From Closterium sp. Naga37s-1 (taxonomy: Eukaryota > Streptophyta > Zygnematophyceae > Desmidiales > Closteriaceae): a stretch of DNA of 64,000 nucleotides. Shown in pieces: positions 23,035 through 32,961 of this stretch. The number at the start of each line of letters is the position of its first letter. The stretch's first letter is position 1. Both the position numbers and the translations under genes were made by a program. The notes beneath the pieces were generated by a model, which saw only the letters and a program-made list of their open reading frames with translations, ran no database searches and had not been told where the DNA came from. The DNA is taken from the NCBI GenBank assembly GCA_947471745.1, contig CANJKZ010000170.1:3067501-3131500 (forward strand), in the 5' to 3' direction.

Positions 23035-23205
23035 TGTCAGAATGTATTTGTTGTCTAGCCTGTAGTGGGGTACTCTATAGTGAGTACAGCCCTGTTAGGG
23101 TTTGCTATATGTACTCAACTGCCTTGAAAACCCTCTTCTTCCATTTCTCTTTCGTGTACCCTAAACCCTAGCTATGGCTACTAAGTTCTAGCTAGGTTAC
23201 TGACA
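23035..23205 (+). repeat. 3' LTR of N2
   Basis: It begins TGTCAGAATGTATTTG after CTATGGGGGTG, ends TTACTGACA, and is followed by GAGAT. Confidence 0.9.
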
Positions 23206-23416
23206 GAGATCACTCCGGATATTGCCCCGCCTCACCTCGTCCCTATGTGTATTATGGCTGAGCCCACCGCCTTCAACCGTTTCATTCTTAAACTGAACGG
23301 GAAGCCCTTCGGAATCCTTATACGTGAACGCTTCCTCCTATCTCCTATCTATGCAAACCCGTGTTGGTCATTTGATCTCACTTATCTTCCACTCACTTGG
23401 TGTGGTCTCCTTTAAA
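23206..23416 (+). pseudogene. LINE ORF2 continuation after N2
   Basis: The frame before N2 (ELHAVIEI) continues here as TPDIAPPHLVPMC through LNGKPFGILIRERFL to a TAA near 23416. It is the region after the RT and before the zf-RVT part found on the minus strand at 1967-3013. Confidence 0.65.
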
Positions 23417-24195
23417 CATTTCACCTTAGTGTTTCCCCTGGCCAACTCCTCTAGACGAAGAGGTAGAAGAGAAGAGGAGGACGAGAGGGAAGGTCCCAAG
23501 AGAGTCCCCAACCAAATGAAATCCCATACCACACTAATTCCCTCCCTATAGCTAACCCCACTTGGTCTTTTGTCACTTTCCCAACCTCCACAATCCACCT
23601 CATCCCAACTTGGCCACACTTGCCAACCTGGTTTGACTTCTCCCAACCACTTGGCAGCATCTACAGTGATGGGGACGAATTTCCAACCCCCAAAAGTCCC
23701 TTTATGGAGTCACTCCACAAATTCCCGTAGTCGTCGCATCACGATCAAACCTTCGAACGATCGTATCTTTCTCGTTCTTGCTCCGATCGCGACGATTCTT
23801 GGTTCGTCGGAAAGCTCTTGAGAAGAGAAGTCATTTCAGATATCTTCTCAAGCAAAACATCATTCACACATATTCAGAGAATCCAAACCACGCCAAACAC
23901 AAATTCTTGCACACGCGCATACCACGCATGCAACGCACGAACATATGATGGAAGGCAGACAGACGTGAATGCAAATGTTAGCATCACATAACACAATGGA
24001 GTGGTGGCCCGGCTCAGAATGCGGATCCCGCACCTCACGTCTACTCGTTGCATCGCAAATCGGTAAGCATGTGGCGGTATGTTGTTTTCGATGCAGCGTG
24101 GGATATGGTTCCTAGCTGTGTTGTCTCTGTTTTGTTATTTCCTGTAGAGAGGCACTCGCTGCACTCGATGTCGCGACAGCTGTCCCAGAGCTAAG
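23417..24195. other. Unassigned region
   Basis: No gene or repeat family recognised. It includes a purine-rich stretch (about 23451-23510) and then mixed-composition DNA with short frames only. It could hold flanking or terminal sequence of the hAT element that follows. Confidence 0.4.
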
Positions 24196-25655
24196 CATGG
24201 TCGGCGATGTCGTCCGTGCCTTATCCGAGCTTCTGGGGAGGAGGAGTGTGCAGTACCAGAAGTATCAGAATACGCAACAGGTGTTCTGCCAGACGAATCT
24301 GGAGGCATATGGTATGCACGCCGTCCGCTAGCTGTCTCGTGGGGAGGTCGTTCAATGGCTCCTCGAGATTTTACCAGCTGCCATCGTCATGCTCAAGGAA
24401 TACTGCTCTGAATTGTACGAGGTCGTAACCTCTTGCAAGTTTCACAGGCTCCTCCGGTTCCTCGATGATGTCTTGTGGGAGTTGAACCACTTGAACCAGC
24501 GCTTCCAGCACAGACAGGTGAGTAGTTGCTGGATTTCTTTGTAATTCTTTTAACATTTCACAAACTCTTATATGCCGTGTTGCTGACATACTTGTTATTG
24601 CTTCTGCAGATTGACATCACCATTGTGGCGCGCATCATCCAGCAGATCCGGATGCGGCTATAGGCGCGCTACCTCAAATCGGACCTCGGTCACGTGTTCG
24701 GTGGCGAGGAGTACATGACGCTTCCGGAGTTTATCAAGAACCACCAGAAGATGGACAAGCGCAAGATGCCGGCAGAAGGCATCGACGCGGAGGGAAATCC
24801 GGTGTCGTTCTCCTTCAACTTGCACGAGCTGCCTTTGAAAGGGCAAGACACAGATGGCAATGTCACGACCTGCTATGAACTCTCTCTGAAATTCGTCCAC
24901 TCAGTTGACAAGGAACTGGAATGGCGGATGCGCGATCTTGGTAACCTGGAGGGGTCGAAGGTGTTCCGTTCAGCTTCATACATTCCAAATTATGCTAAGC
25001 GCGTAGAGGCACTCAAGCGGTGGGCAAACTATACAAGCTCTACCACGAGAAACTTCCAGGCAAGCGGAGTTGCATTGAGCTGCCCAACTTCTTCCTGCGC
25101 CTTGTGGCAATCTGTTTCATCATCAGCTGCGTGTATCCATCTTGTTTTGTTATATTAATGCGCCCCCTTCCTCTCTGTTAGCCCTGTTTAACCCCCACCC
25201 CGTACACGAGACTTTAACTATAGCAAGGCGAGCAACGAACTCTGGATGTTTACCTCCACCATGTTCAGCCAGCATAACGGGGAGGACTTCCACCAGGCGC
25301 TTTCGAACATGATGCGTGACGACGGCTGGTAACAGTCCTTCCCCAACATCATGAGATGTGGCAAGCCATCGCAGTTCTGCCACTGAGCACGGTGGAATGC
25401 GAGCGCGGATTCAACAAGCTGAACCTCATAAAGACTTGGGGAAGAGGGTGTCTCTCGTACACCAGCCTAGAGCACCTAATGCGCTGTTCCCTAGTGCAAT
25501 ATAAGGTGGACCGCTTTGAGGTAGCGGCCATCTTCAGAGGAGAGAAGCTGCACCGTTTCACAAAGGACTTCAACGGCAGCAACGAGAGCAATGCCTTATT
25601 TGCAGGAGGGGTTGTAGAGAGCAGTGTCCCTATTAGTGGTTATTTTTTGTGTTAG
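24196..25655 (+). pseudogene. hAT-superfamily transposase remnant with intron
   Basis: Protein pieces resemble hAT transposases of the type also seen in vertebrate ZNF862/KIAA1586-like genes. They include RLLRFLDDVLWELNHLNQRFQ, then, across a GT-AG intron, IDITIVARIIQQIRMRL, and later HVFGGEEYMTLPEFIKNH and GNPVSFSFNLHELP. The C-terminal dimerisation signature is clear near 25385-25560 (LPLSTVECERGFNKLNLIKT, then LSYTSLEHLMRCSL). Stops near 24329 and 24661, a frame change near 25020 and TAA near 25330 show it is dead. No terminal inverted repeats or duplication were found, so element ends are unknown. Codon composition is much less GC-rich than the copia elements. Confidence 0.75.
24518..24609 (+). 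other. Intron in the hAT remnant
   Basis: GTGAGTAG at the donor and CTTCTGCAG at the acceptor. Transposase similarity is continuous when these 92 bases are removed. Confidence 0.7.
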
Positions 25656-25777
25656 TTTTGTGAGCAACGTGAGCTATATCATCATTCTAGATGAGAAACA
25701 AGTTCAAAACTTGACGAGGGCAAACTTTCAATAAGAATCAGTGTATGGGACTTGGTTGCACTGTCTAAATCAGCATA

Positions 25778-25822
25778 TTATGTACACACACACATATATA
25801 TACATATATATAAATATATATT
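25778..25822. repeat. AC/AT microsatellite
   Basis: An alternating ACACAC then ATATAT tract with little else around it. Confidence 0.8.
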
Positions 25823-25870
25823 ACCCTATTTCGATCAATGTAAGTTTTTCTTACCATAGGAGTCAGGGTT

Positions 25871-25996
25871 TGTGAGAATCACGAGGAATGATTGACTAAG
25901 GAATGAGTGTGATACAAATATGAAACCCTAGAATTGTGTACCCCTTAGTATCTAACCCGCTACAGCCTACACAGGCTAGATCATATAAGTCTGACA
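25871..25996 (-). repeat. 3' LTR of Copia-D
   Basis: On the plus strand it runs TGTGAGAATCACG to AAGTCTGACA, identical by eye to 32962-33087. Confidence 0.92.
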
Positions 25997-26123
25997 CACC
26001 CCCATAGGCAAAGTGGGGGAGAACAAGGGGTCACAAGACCAGTCAAGCAAAGCAAAGCAAGCTCAGGGTGGATCACAACGTCACCACACATTCCGAGCAC
26101 AAGTTCAAGGCCACAAGGCCAGT
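25997..26123 (-). other. Structured 3' module and PPT of Copia-D
   Basis: Plus-strand marks: PPT complement CCCCC (25999-26003) facing GGGGG (26015-26019); GGTCACAAGACCAGT (26029-26043); GCTCAG (26061-26066) with CCGAGC (26093-26098); GGCCACAAGGCCAGT (26109-26123). In RNA sense the long stem is GCTCGG/CTGAGC with one G-U pair. Confidence 0.78.
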
Positions 26124-26175
26124 TCACATGCAAGATCATATATAAAGGTATAGATAGATCACAGTACAAGCAAGG

Positions 26176-29100
26176 TCAAGAAGTGAGCAAGTGAGGCCAA
26201 GTAGGCACAAGACCTAGCATCGTACAGCAGCGCTGATGATCACAAGGCGGAAGTGCCTTGGTAAAGATATCAGCAGTGTTGGCCTCAGAGGCCACGTAAG
26301 CAAGGCGCAGCTGACCACGCTGCTGCAGCTCACAAGCAAGGAAGTAACGAAGAGCAATGTGCTTCGTTCTGTGCTCCAGTCTGTGCTCCCGACACAAGGC
26401 CAGCATGGCCTTGTTGTCTACGTACAGAACTGGAGGAGAACGAGGTGGCTCTCCTAGGTCAGTCAGCAGGTAGGTGAGCCAGCGTAGCTCCTGTGCAGCC
26501 ATGGCCCCCGCGTAGATCTCAGCCTCACAGCTGGAGCCGAGAACAGAAGACGAGCGGGTAGACCGCCACGAAACAAAGCCGGAACCAAGGCTGAAGGTGT
26601 AACCCTGTGACGACCGCTGCGTAGCCTGGTCGTCAGCCCAAGAAGCGTCTGCGTGACCTGTGAGGACCACTGAATGCCGCCCTCCAAGCACTAGCCCCAT
26701 GCCTGACGTACTGCACAAGTAGCGCAACACCCTCTTCACTGCAGCCATATGCTCTGGTCGGTGTCTCCCAGGAGCAACATAGCGTGGCAAGATGCTAAGA
26801 GGGTATGCAAGGTCAGGTCGAGTGCAGGTCATCAAGTACATGAGGCAGCCAACAAGCTCTGGGTACGGGCCACTCGGCTCTACGGACTCATCCGAAGGCA
26901 GAGCTGAGAGCGAGTGGCGAGTAGACAGAGGAGTGGCCTGAGGCGAGGAGTACGTGAAGTCGAAGCGCTGAAGGACCTGCTGCACCATGTGTGACTGAGT
27001 CAGGGTAATGGTGCGCTGTGCTCTGTCCCGGGTGATCTGCAAGCCAAGGTAGCTGCGCAATTCACCCAGGTCTGTGCACGTGTGTCTCTTCTGCAGCTCG
27101 GACTTTACGTGGGCGAGTCCAGCAGTGTCAGCAGTGGCAAAGACCAAGTCGTCGACGTACACGAGGATGTAGAACGACGGCAAAGAGGTGTCGGTGCGCA
27201 GAAACAGCGACGGGTCGGCAGTAGAAGGAGCAAACCCAAGAGCCGCAAGTGTAGTCCTCAGTGTGTCGTGCCACTCACGGGGCGCCTGGCGGAGACCGTA
27301 GACTGGCCGCCGGAGGCTCCATTGGGTACCAGGAGGAAACGACCCAGTGAAGCCAGGTGGGCGGCGCAGCCAGATCTCCTCGTGCAGGCTGCCCTGCAAG
27401 AAAGTTGTGCTGAAGTCAAGAGAGTGAAGCTCGTAGTCGCGCTGAGCGGCTATGTGCAGCAGCACCCGAAGAGTAGTCATCTTCGGGGTGGGAGAGAAGG
27501 TCTGAAAGTAGTCAACTCCCTGCCGCTGACTGAAGCCTCGAGCCACGTAACGCGCCTTGAAGACAGGCGGAGAACCCGGCGGCCGCTTCACCCATAAAAT
27601 CCACATGCCACTGACGATGTTCGCCCCAGGTGGGGGAACCTCGTCGACGTAGGTGCCTGTGGACTTCCAGGAAGCCATCTCTGCGTCCATGGCTGACTGC
27701 CACTGTGAGGAGAAGCGACCCTCGATCGCCTCAGCGTACGATCGATGAGTCGGGATGTCTGGTGCATCCGGGTCTCCCTCAGGGGCAATCAGCATGGACA
27801 CGAGATGAGGCAAAGCAGTAGCAAAACACTGGAACTCCTCCTGCCTGTCCTCAAGGACGTCCGTGCTAAGAGCATACTCACCCCCGACGGACGGAGGACA
27901 GACAGACTCAGACTCAGTAACAAGACTCGCGGCGTAGTCTAGACGACAGTGAGCAGCGAAGTCGACAAGCTCGGCAACTAAGGCAGACGCAGCAGTGGAC
28001 TCAAAGGAAGGGTCAGTGACAACAGTAGCCAGGAGTCGCGTGACAGTAGGACTGGCAGCACGAAGAGAGTCAGACTCCGGGTCAGCAAGAGCAGGAAGAG
28101 AGGACTCTGGAGGAGACGGCAGTGGGACACGCTGCGGAGGAGTGGAAGGACGCAGTGCCATCTGGTGCGTGCCCGGGACCGCAGGAGGACGCTGACGCGG
28201 AACACGACGACTAGCGCGAGCAGCACGAACAGGCGACGCAGGACAAGACGCAGGCGCACGACGCTCAGTAAGACCTCCAGTAGGACCAGTGTAGGGAGAA
28301 GGAGCCGGCAGTGCGGAGGCGGGCTGTAACTGGGACCGCGACTGGACAGGCTGTGGACACTCTAGGGGAGGAGCAGGACCAGTGGAAGGCGGGAGACCAA
28401 GAACCTGCTCAAGGAGCGGAACGAAGTACGGCCGCGGCCGCTCAGCGCCTCCTGAAACAGCAGGGACAGCACCAGTACCCCCAGCGGCAGCACCAGCGCC
28501 AGCAGCACCTCCAGCTCCAGCAGCGCCAACTCCAGCACCCTCAGAAGCACCAGCGCCAGCAGCACCTCCAGCGCCAACACCCCCAGCAGCTCCAGTACCC
28601 CTAGCAGCACCAGCAGCTCCAGTACCTCCAGCAGCACCAGCAGCACCTCCAGCAGGGTCAACTCCAGCAGCCCCAGCAGCACCCCCAGTCCCAGCAGCTC
28701 CAGTACCGCCAGTACGAGCACCTCCAGGACCAGTGGCTCCAGCACCTCCAGCGTCGACCCCAGGGTCAGCAGCAACAGCAGCACCTCCAGCTCCAGCAGC
28801 ACGGCTCCAGCGCCGGGCAAACCACTCGCGCAGCTCCTGTGGAGAGGGTAGCTCCCGCCGAGACGAAGCACCCGAAGGACCCCCAAACCCAGCACCGCCA
28901 GAGGCCACACGAGTAGACCCAGCACCCCCAGGCTCCGCACCCTCAGGCTCAGCACCCCCAGGCTCCGCACCCCCAGGCTCCGCACCCCCAGGCTCAGCAC
29001 CCCCAGGCTCAGCACCCCTAGACTCAGCACCCCCAGGCTCAGCACCCCCAGACCCCGCACCCGCAGGCTCAGCACCCCTAGCAGCACCAGAGTCAACAGC

Positions 29101-31647
29101 TACCTCGACAGGCTCGACTGCGTCTACCTGGGACACACCTGACGGGGCAGGACCCTGAGGGGGGAGAGGGTCTACCGGGGGGGGACCTGACGCGAGGAAG
29201 AGCGGCGGCGGAGGGAGGGGCGCAGTGCGGTAGGGGAAGAGACGGTAGTAAGGAACCGACTCGTCAAAGGTGACGTCCTGGGAGGACAGGACACGGCGCG
29301 AGGTGGGGTGGTAAAACTGCCAACCAGGCGCGTCAGGGGGGAAGCCAAGGAAGACGCAGGGAACAGCACGGGGGGACAGCTTGTCCGCAGACAAGTCGCG
29401 GACAATCGACCGAGATCCCCAGACACGAAACGCAGACGCATCGCCAACCTTCCCCGTCCACCGCAAGGTGGGGGAGGTCTCCGGCAAGGAGACCCGGGGC
29501 TGAAGGTTGATCTGATGCGCCGCGTACCGAACCGCAAACGGCCACAGAAAATGGGGAGCAGCCGCATGGATCATGGACGTACGAGCGACGTCCATGACCA
29601 TGCCAATGCGGCGCTCAGCAATCCCATTTCGCTGTGGAGAGGCTGGAAACGTGAACGTCTGGCGGATGCCCTGTGCACGACAGAAGGCTCCCAGAAGGCC
29701 AGAGGAAAACTCCCCGCCTCTGTCAGAGTGCAGACGCAGAACAGGAAAGTCCGAGCCGAAACTCTCTCTGAGCTGGAGACGAGCTGCGCGGATCCAGTCG
29801 ATCAACACCTCAGTGACGTCACCCTTGCTGCGCAAGGGGAACACCGTGGTGTAACGCGAGTAGTCGTCAACCACCAACAGGAAGTAACGCTCGTGACCCT
29901 GGCCACGGACGCGGGCGGGGCCCCACACGTCCATGTGAAGAGTCTGCAGCGGAGCCTCTGTTGGAGGAAACTCAGAGGAGTGAGGAGCGGCGCGCTGCCG
30001 CCCCTCGACGCAGGGAACGCAAGTAGGGGCAGGCCCCGGAGGAAGGGGAGGGAGGGACCGAGGGAGACCAGAGACAAGGTAACGGGAGGCCATGCCTCGG
30101 AGACGAGGCAGGGAGGGGTGACCAAGACGGTGGTGCCAGAGGAGAGTCCGGTGGGACAGGAGACGACACGAGCAGGGAGCAGACTCAGGACCAGACCTGG
30201 ACGCTGCAGCAAACACCTGACCCGACGCAGCGACCTGACCAGACTCAGCAACCGGAGAAGACTCAGTAGTCAGTGTGTAGAGGCTCGACCCCGGCTGACG
30301 GGTAAACGTGGCCAAGTGTCGGCCCGTCCGAGCACACGTACAGTGGGTCACTCGCTGACTCGCAGGAGTGAACTGGTCAACCCCCCCATCCTGTAGATCA
30401 GCACCACTCACCAAGTTCGTAGAGAACGAGGGGAGGTAGAGACCTGACAGGGTGCCAGAGGGGGCCGCCGGACACGGTAAGACAGTGGAGAAGTGGGCAA
30501 GGACAGGACCCCCAGAGGGGTCCGCCAGGGAGACCGCAACCGGCCGACTAAGCAGCGTAAGCGTGGTGCGGTCTCGAAAGGAGCGGGAAGCACCCGAGTC
30601 TAGGGTGAAGGTGTGTACGGCCTGAGCCGACGTGGTACCTGAGAGAGCAGACTCACTAGTACCTGGGGCAGCAGACGCACTAGCACCTAGAGCAGCAGCC
30701 TCACCAGCACCTAGAGCAGCAGCCTCAATGCCCGGGTCAGGCGGAACACACAGGTAACAGTCACCCTCATCACTAGTAGACATAACATACATGGCAGCAA
30801 GAATAGCATCATAATCCAGATCAAAGATAGCAACCCCCGACCTAAGCAGCTCGCCCCAGCGGGGGATCTCAGTGGCGTCAGGGAACTGGAGACGCCAAGC
30901 GTCCGTCAGGCGGCCGAAGCAGCGCTGGGTGGTGTGCGGGCCACCGCACGGCTCACCAGTGCGGTCGCCGGTACGCAGGACGTAGGCACAAGGACCAGCA
31001 CCCCCACCCCGCTGACGGGCAGCGTACCACTCACGAAGCTGCTGGAGGGGCGGGGTCTCACGAGTGCGCTGCTGCTGCTGGCGCTGACCACCACCGAAGC
31101 CGCCCCGCTGCGCAGAGCCACCCCGACCAGCTCCACCTCCGCCGCCGCCACCTCCGCCACCGCCGCCTCCGCCTCCTCCTCCGCTCCCACCGCCACCGCC
31201 GCCGCCGCCTCCGCCTCCACCGCCGCCACCGAAGCCCCCACCCCCGCCACTACTCCCACCGCCACCCCCACTCCCTCCGCCGCCTCCACCGCCACCTCCA
31301 CCGCCCCCGCCAGCCCCTCCAGCGCCCTTGCCCCCCTTGCCCTTGCCGGTGCGGCGTCTCCCGCTAGGGGCAGACACAGCGCCGACCGACTTGGTGCCAA
31401 CGAAGTCGACGGCAGCAGCAGAGGCAACAGAGGGCAAAAGGGGGGAGGGGGAGCACCCCTCAAAGAAAGGGGCACGAGGGTCACCACGAGAGGCTCCTAC
31501 AGCGACTATACTCTTCTCAGCTGCCAGGAGGCGCTCCTCGAGGAGGTCAACGGTGAGTGTGGTGGGGCAAACAGAGAGGAAGTGGTCCCTGACCGAGCGA
31601 AGGGAGTTAGGGAGCCGGGTGACTATGTAGTAGAGGGTGATGTACAT
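26176..31647 (-). CDS. Copia-D gag(C-part)-pol polyprotein
   Basis: This is an uninterrupted 1823-codon frame. In order: end of gag; a Gly run (about 106-175); QQLREWY (202-208); a knuckle-like C220-x13-C234-x3-H238-x4-C243; protease LDSGAS with D350; pre-integrase HHRLGHPS; integrase D573, D642 and E678 (35 residues between the last two); a Gly/Ala/Glu-Pro linker with a second QELREWF; RT with DFSTTFLQG and YVDDLVFA; and RNase H with VLTGHADASW, YVDNKA and FTKALPP. The polyprotein would act in cytoplasmic particles and then in the nucleus. The Thr in DFSTT replaces the usual Ala next to the catalytic Asp region. The true gag start is at 32120 in another frame. The ATG at 31647 is where the frame re-enters and corresponds to residue 159 of the Copia-F protein. 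Confidence 0.9.
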   Translation of the reverse strand: MYITLYYIVTRLPNSLRSVRDHFLSVCPTTLTVDLLEERLLAAEKSIVAVGASRGDPRAPFFEGCSPSPLLPSVASAAAVDFVGTKSVGAVSAPSGRRRTGKGKGGKGAGGAGGGGGGGGGGGGGSGGGGGSSGGGGGFGGGGGGGGGGGGGGGSGGGGGGGGGGGGGGGGGAGRGGSAQRGGFGGGQRQQQQRTRETPPLQQLREWYAARQRGGGAGPCAYVLRTGDRTGEPCGGPHTTQRCFGRLTDAWRLQFPDATEIPRWGELLRSGVAIFDLDYDAILAAMYVMSTSDEGDCYLCVPPDPGIEAAALGAGEAAALGASASAAPGTSESALSGTTSAQAVHTFTLDSGASRSFRDRTTLTLLSRPVAVSLADPSGGPVLAHFSTVLPCPAAPSGTLSGLYLPSFSTNLVSGADLQDGGVDQFTPASQRVTHCTCARTGRHLATFTRQPGSSLYTLTTESSPVAESGQVAASGQVFAAASRSGPESAPCSCRLLSHRTLLWHHRLGHPSLPRLRGMASRYLVSGLPRSLPPLPPGPAPTCVPCVEGRQRAAPHSSEFPPTEAPLQTLHMDVWGPARVRGQGHERYFLLVVDDYSRYTTVFPLRSKGDVTEVLIDWIRAARLQLRESFGSDFPVLRLHSDRGGEFSSGLLGAFCRAQGIRQTFTFPASPQRNGIAERRIGMVMDVARTSMIHAAAPHFLWPFAVRYAAHQINLQPRVSLPETSPTLRWTGKVGDASAFRVWGSRSIVRDLSADKLSPRAVPCVFLGFPPDAPGWQFYHPTSRRVLSSQDVTFDESVPYYRLFPYRTAPLPPPPLFLASGPPPVDPLPPQGPAPSGVSQVDAVEPVEVAVDSGAARGAEPAGAGSGGAEPGGAESRGAEPGGAEPGGAEPGGAEPGGAEPEGAEPGGAGSTRVASGGAGFGGPSGASSRRELPSPQELREWFARRWSRAAGAGGAAVAADPGVDAGGAGATGPGGARTGGTGAAGTGGAAGAAGVDPAGGAAGAAGGTGAAGAARGTGAAGGVGAGGAAGAGASEGAGVGAAGAGGAAGAGAAAGGTGAVPAVSGGAERPRPYFVPLLEQVLGLPPSTGPAPPLECPQPVQSRSQLQPASALPAPSPYTGPTGGLTERRAPASCPASPVRAARASRRVPRQRPPAVPGTHQMALRPSTPPQRVPLPSPPESSLPALADPESDSLRAASPTVTRLLATVVTDPSFESTAASALVAELVDFAAHCRLDYAASLVTESESVCPPSVGGEYALSTDVLEDRQEEFQCFATALPHLVSMLIAPEGDPDAPDIPTHRSYAEAIEGRFSSQWQSAMDAEMASWKSTGTYVDEVPPPGANIVSGMWILWVKRPPGSPPVFKARYVARGFSQRQGVDYFQTFSPTPKMTTLRVLLHIAAQRDYELHSLDFSTTFLQGSLHEEIWLRRPPGFTGSFPPGTQWSLRRPVYGLRQAPREWHDTLRTTLAALGFAPSTADPSLFLRTDTSLPSFYILVYVDDLVFATADTAGLAHVKSELQKRHTCTDLGELRSYLGLQITRDRAQRTITLTQSHMVQQVLQRFDFTYSSPQATPLSTRHSLSALPSDESVEPSGPYPELVGCLMYLMTCTRPDLAYPLSILPRYVAPGRHRPEHMAAVKRVLRYLCSTSGMGLVLGGRHSVVLTGHADASWADDQATQRSSQGYTFSLGSGFVSWRSTRSSSVLGSSCEAEIYAGAMAAQELRWLTYLLTDLGEPPRSPPVLYVDNKAMLALCREHRLEHRTKHIALRYFLACELQQRGQLRLAYVASEANTADIFTKALPPCDHQRCCTMLGLVPTWPHLLTS

Positions 31648-32120
31648 GGGGGGGGGGGGTTCTTGGCGCAGAACTCAGCAGGAAGCGCAGCGCGGTAGCG
31701 GGTGTCACTAGTGCGAAGGTGCGTAATGAGGTCAGCGACTGTGGAAAAGGCGGCGAGGTCAGGGAACAGGTACGGCAGCATGAGGCGGCTAAGGGCAGCA
31801 GTGGCAGGGGAAGAGTAGCGTGCGACTACAACGTCGTACAAGGTCCTAGCACTCTTGTACTGACTGAAGTGCGCGCGCTCAGAGGACGGCAAGTGACTAC
31901 GCACAGCAAGACGGGCAGCAGCATCGCGTGTGGCCCACTGTGAGCGATCAGTGCTATCAGCATCAACAGCAGGGGCAGCAGAGGCGCCAGACGTGAGATC
32001 GAACAGTGAGAGACCGTCTTTCCTATCGCACTGTAGGAAAAGCTGCAGATCATCGACCCAGACCTCAAAGTCAACAGCCCGACCCTCAGCATCAAAGACG
32101 AGAACGCTAGGGGTAGCCAT
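31623..32120 (-). CDS. Copia-D gag N-terminal domain, frameshifted from pol
   Basis: The ATG at 32120 opens MATPSVLVFDAEGR, the same gag start as in Copia-F. The protein includes the conserved LITHLRTSDTRYRAALPAEF segment typical of copia gag (UBN2-like). It runs into a C-run (12 G on the plus strand around 31648-31659), where Copia-F has 13. One base is therefore missing and the frame ends after a short false tail, while the correct continuation is the frame starting at 31647. This is a real frameshift, a sequencing error in the homopolymer, or a slippery site; I cannot tell which. Confidence 0.85.
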   Translation of the reverse strand: MATPSVLVFDAEGRAVDFEVWVDDLQLFLQCDRKDGLSLFDLTSGASAAPAVDADSTDRSQWATRDAAARLAVRSHLPSSERAHFSQYKSARTLYDVVVARYSSPATAALSRLMLPYLFPDLAAFSTVADLITHLRTSDTRYRAALPAEFCAKNPPPPCTSPSTT

Positions 32121-32142
32121 GACAGCAGTGGCAGCGGGCTAG

Positions 32143-32950
32143 GGGCAGCAGCAGCAGGCTAGGTGTAGCGCAGTAGCAGGGGCGCGGCTCGGCGGTGCTC
32201 TTACCAGGGCGGGAGGGTAGAGTGCCGCAAGTGGAGGGGCAGGGCCGAGGCGCTTGTGCAGGGACAGGGCCGCGACAGCGGCAGCGGCTCCTGCTGTTGG
32301 CGGCGGCGGCCGCTGCGGCCCTGGTAGCGGCGGCGGCGGCCGTAACGGCAGCGGCGGCCGTTGCTGCTCCGGGCGGTGGCGGCGGCGGCCGCGGCTCAAG
32401 TAGCGGCGGCGGCGGCTGTCACGGTAGCGGCGGCGGCGGCTGCTGTTGTCGGCGGCGACGGCGGCCGCTGTTGTCGGCGGCGGCGGCGGCGGCTGCTGCT
32501 GTCACTGCACCGGTAGCGGCGGCTCCTGGTGTCAGCAGCGGCGGCGGCCCCGGCAGTGGTGGCGGCGGCTGTGACGGCGCGACGGCTGCTGCTGCTGGGG
32601 CGACGACGGCTGGGCGGCAGGGCCGTGAAGGAGCCGAGAAGGGGCCGCGGAGGAGCGGAGAAGGGGTCGCTAAGGGCGGCGAGGGCCGTGAAGGGGCCGC
32701 GAAGGACGGCGGCGGGGCCGAGAAGGGGCCGCGCAGGGGCCGCGAAGGGCCGTGAGAGGGGCCGCGAAGGGCGGCGCAGGGGCCGCAAGGGAGCCGCGAA
32801 GGGGCCGCCAAGGGCCGTGAGAGGGGGCCGCGAGGGGCCGTAAGAGGGCGCGACGGGCCGCTAAGGGCGGGGGCAAAGTGCACTCCGGGCAGGAAAAATT
32901 TTTTCGATTTTCAGTGGTGGGCCCAAGGAAACGTTCCCACTAGGGAACCT
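32143..32950 (-). repeat. Copia-D leader with GC repeats
   Basis: GGC triplet-rich stretches (32290-32560) and GGGGCCGCGAAGG-type units (32640-32870) lie between PBS and gag. No protein family is visible. Confidence 0.65.
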
Positions 32951-32961
32951 GCTCTATACCA
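32951..32961 (-). other. Primer-binding site of Copia-D
   Basis: On the minus strand TGGTATAGAGC follows the 5' LTR directly. Confidence 0.75.

Larger units (their letters stand above)
14801..23205 (+). mobile_element. N2: non-autonomous LTR element in the LINE, interrupted by Copia-C
   Basis: The LTRs are 176 and 171 bp, with about seven substitutions and a 5-bp gap between them. The target-site duplication GAGAT is perfect (14796-14800 and 23206-23210). Without Copia-C the element is about 1.5 kb, the same family as N1, with a GC-rich non-coding interior. The interior ends (22980-23034) with the same tail as N1 around 1505-1558. Confidence 0.9.

Noticed and set aside
31623..31660. Programmed frameshift between gag and pol in Copia-D
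   Set aside because: Copia-F and Copia-E keep one frame at the same place, so a one-base loss or miscount is simpler.
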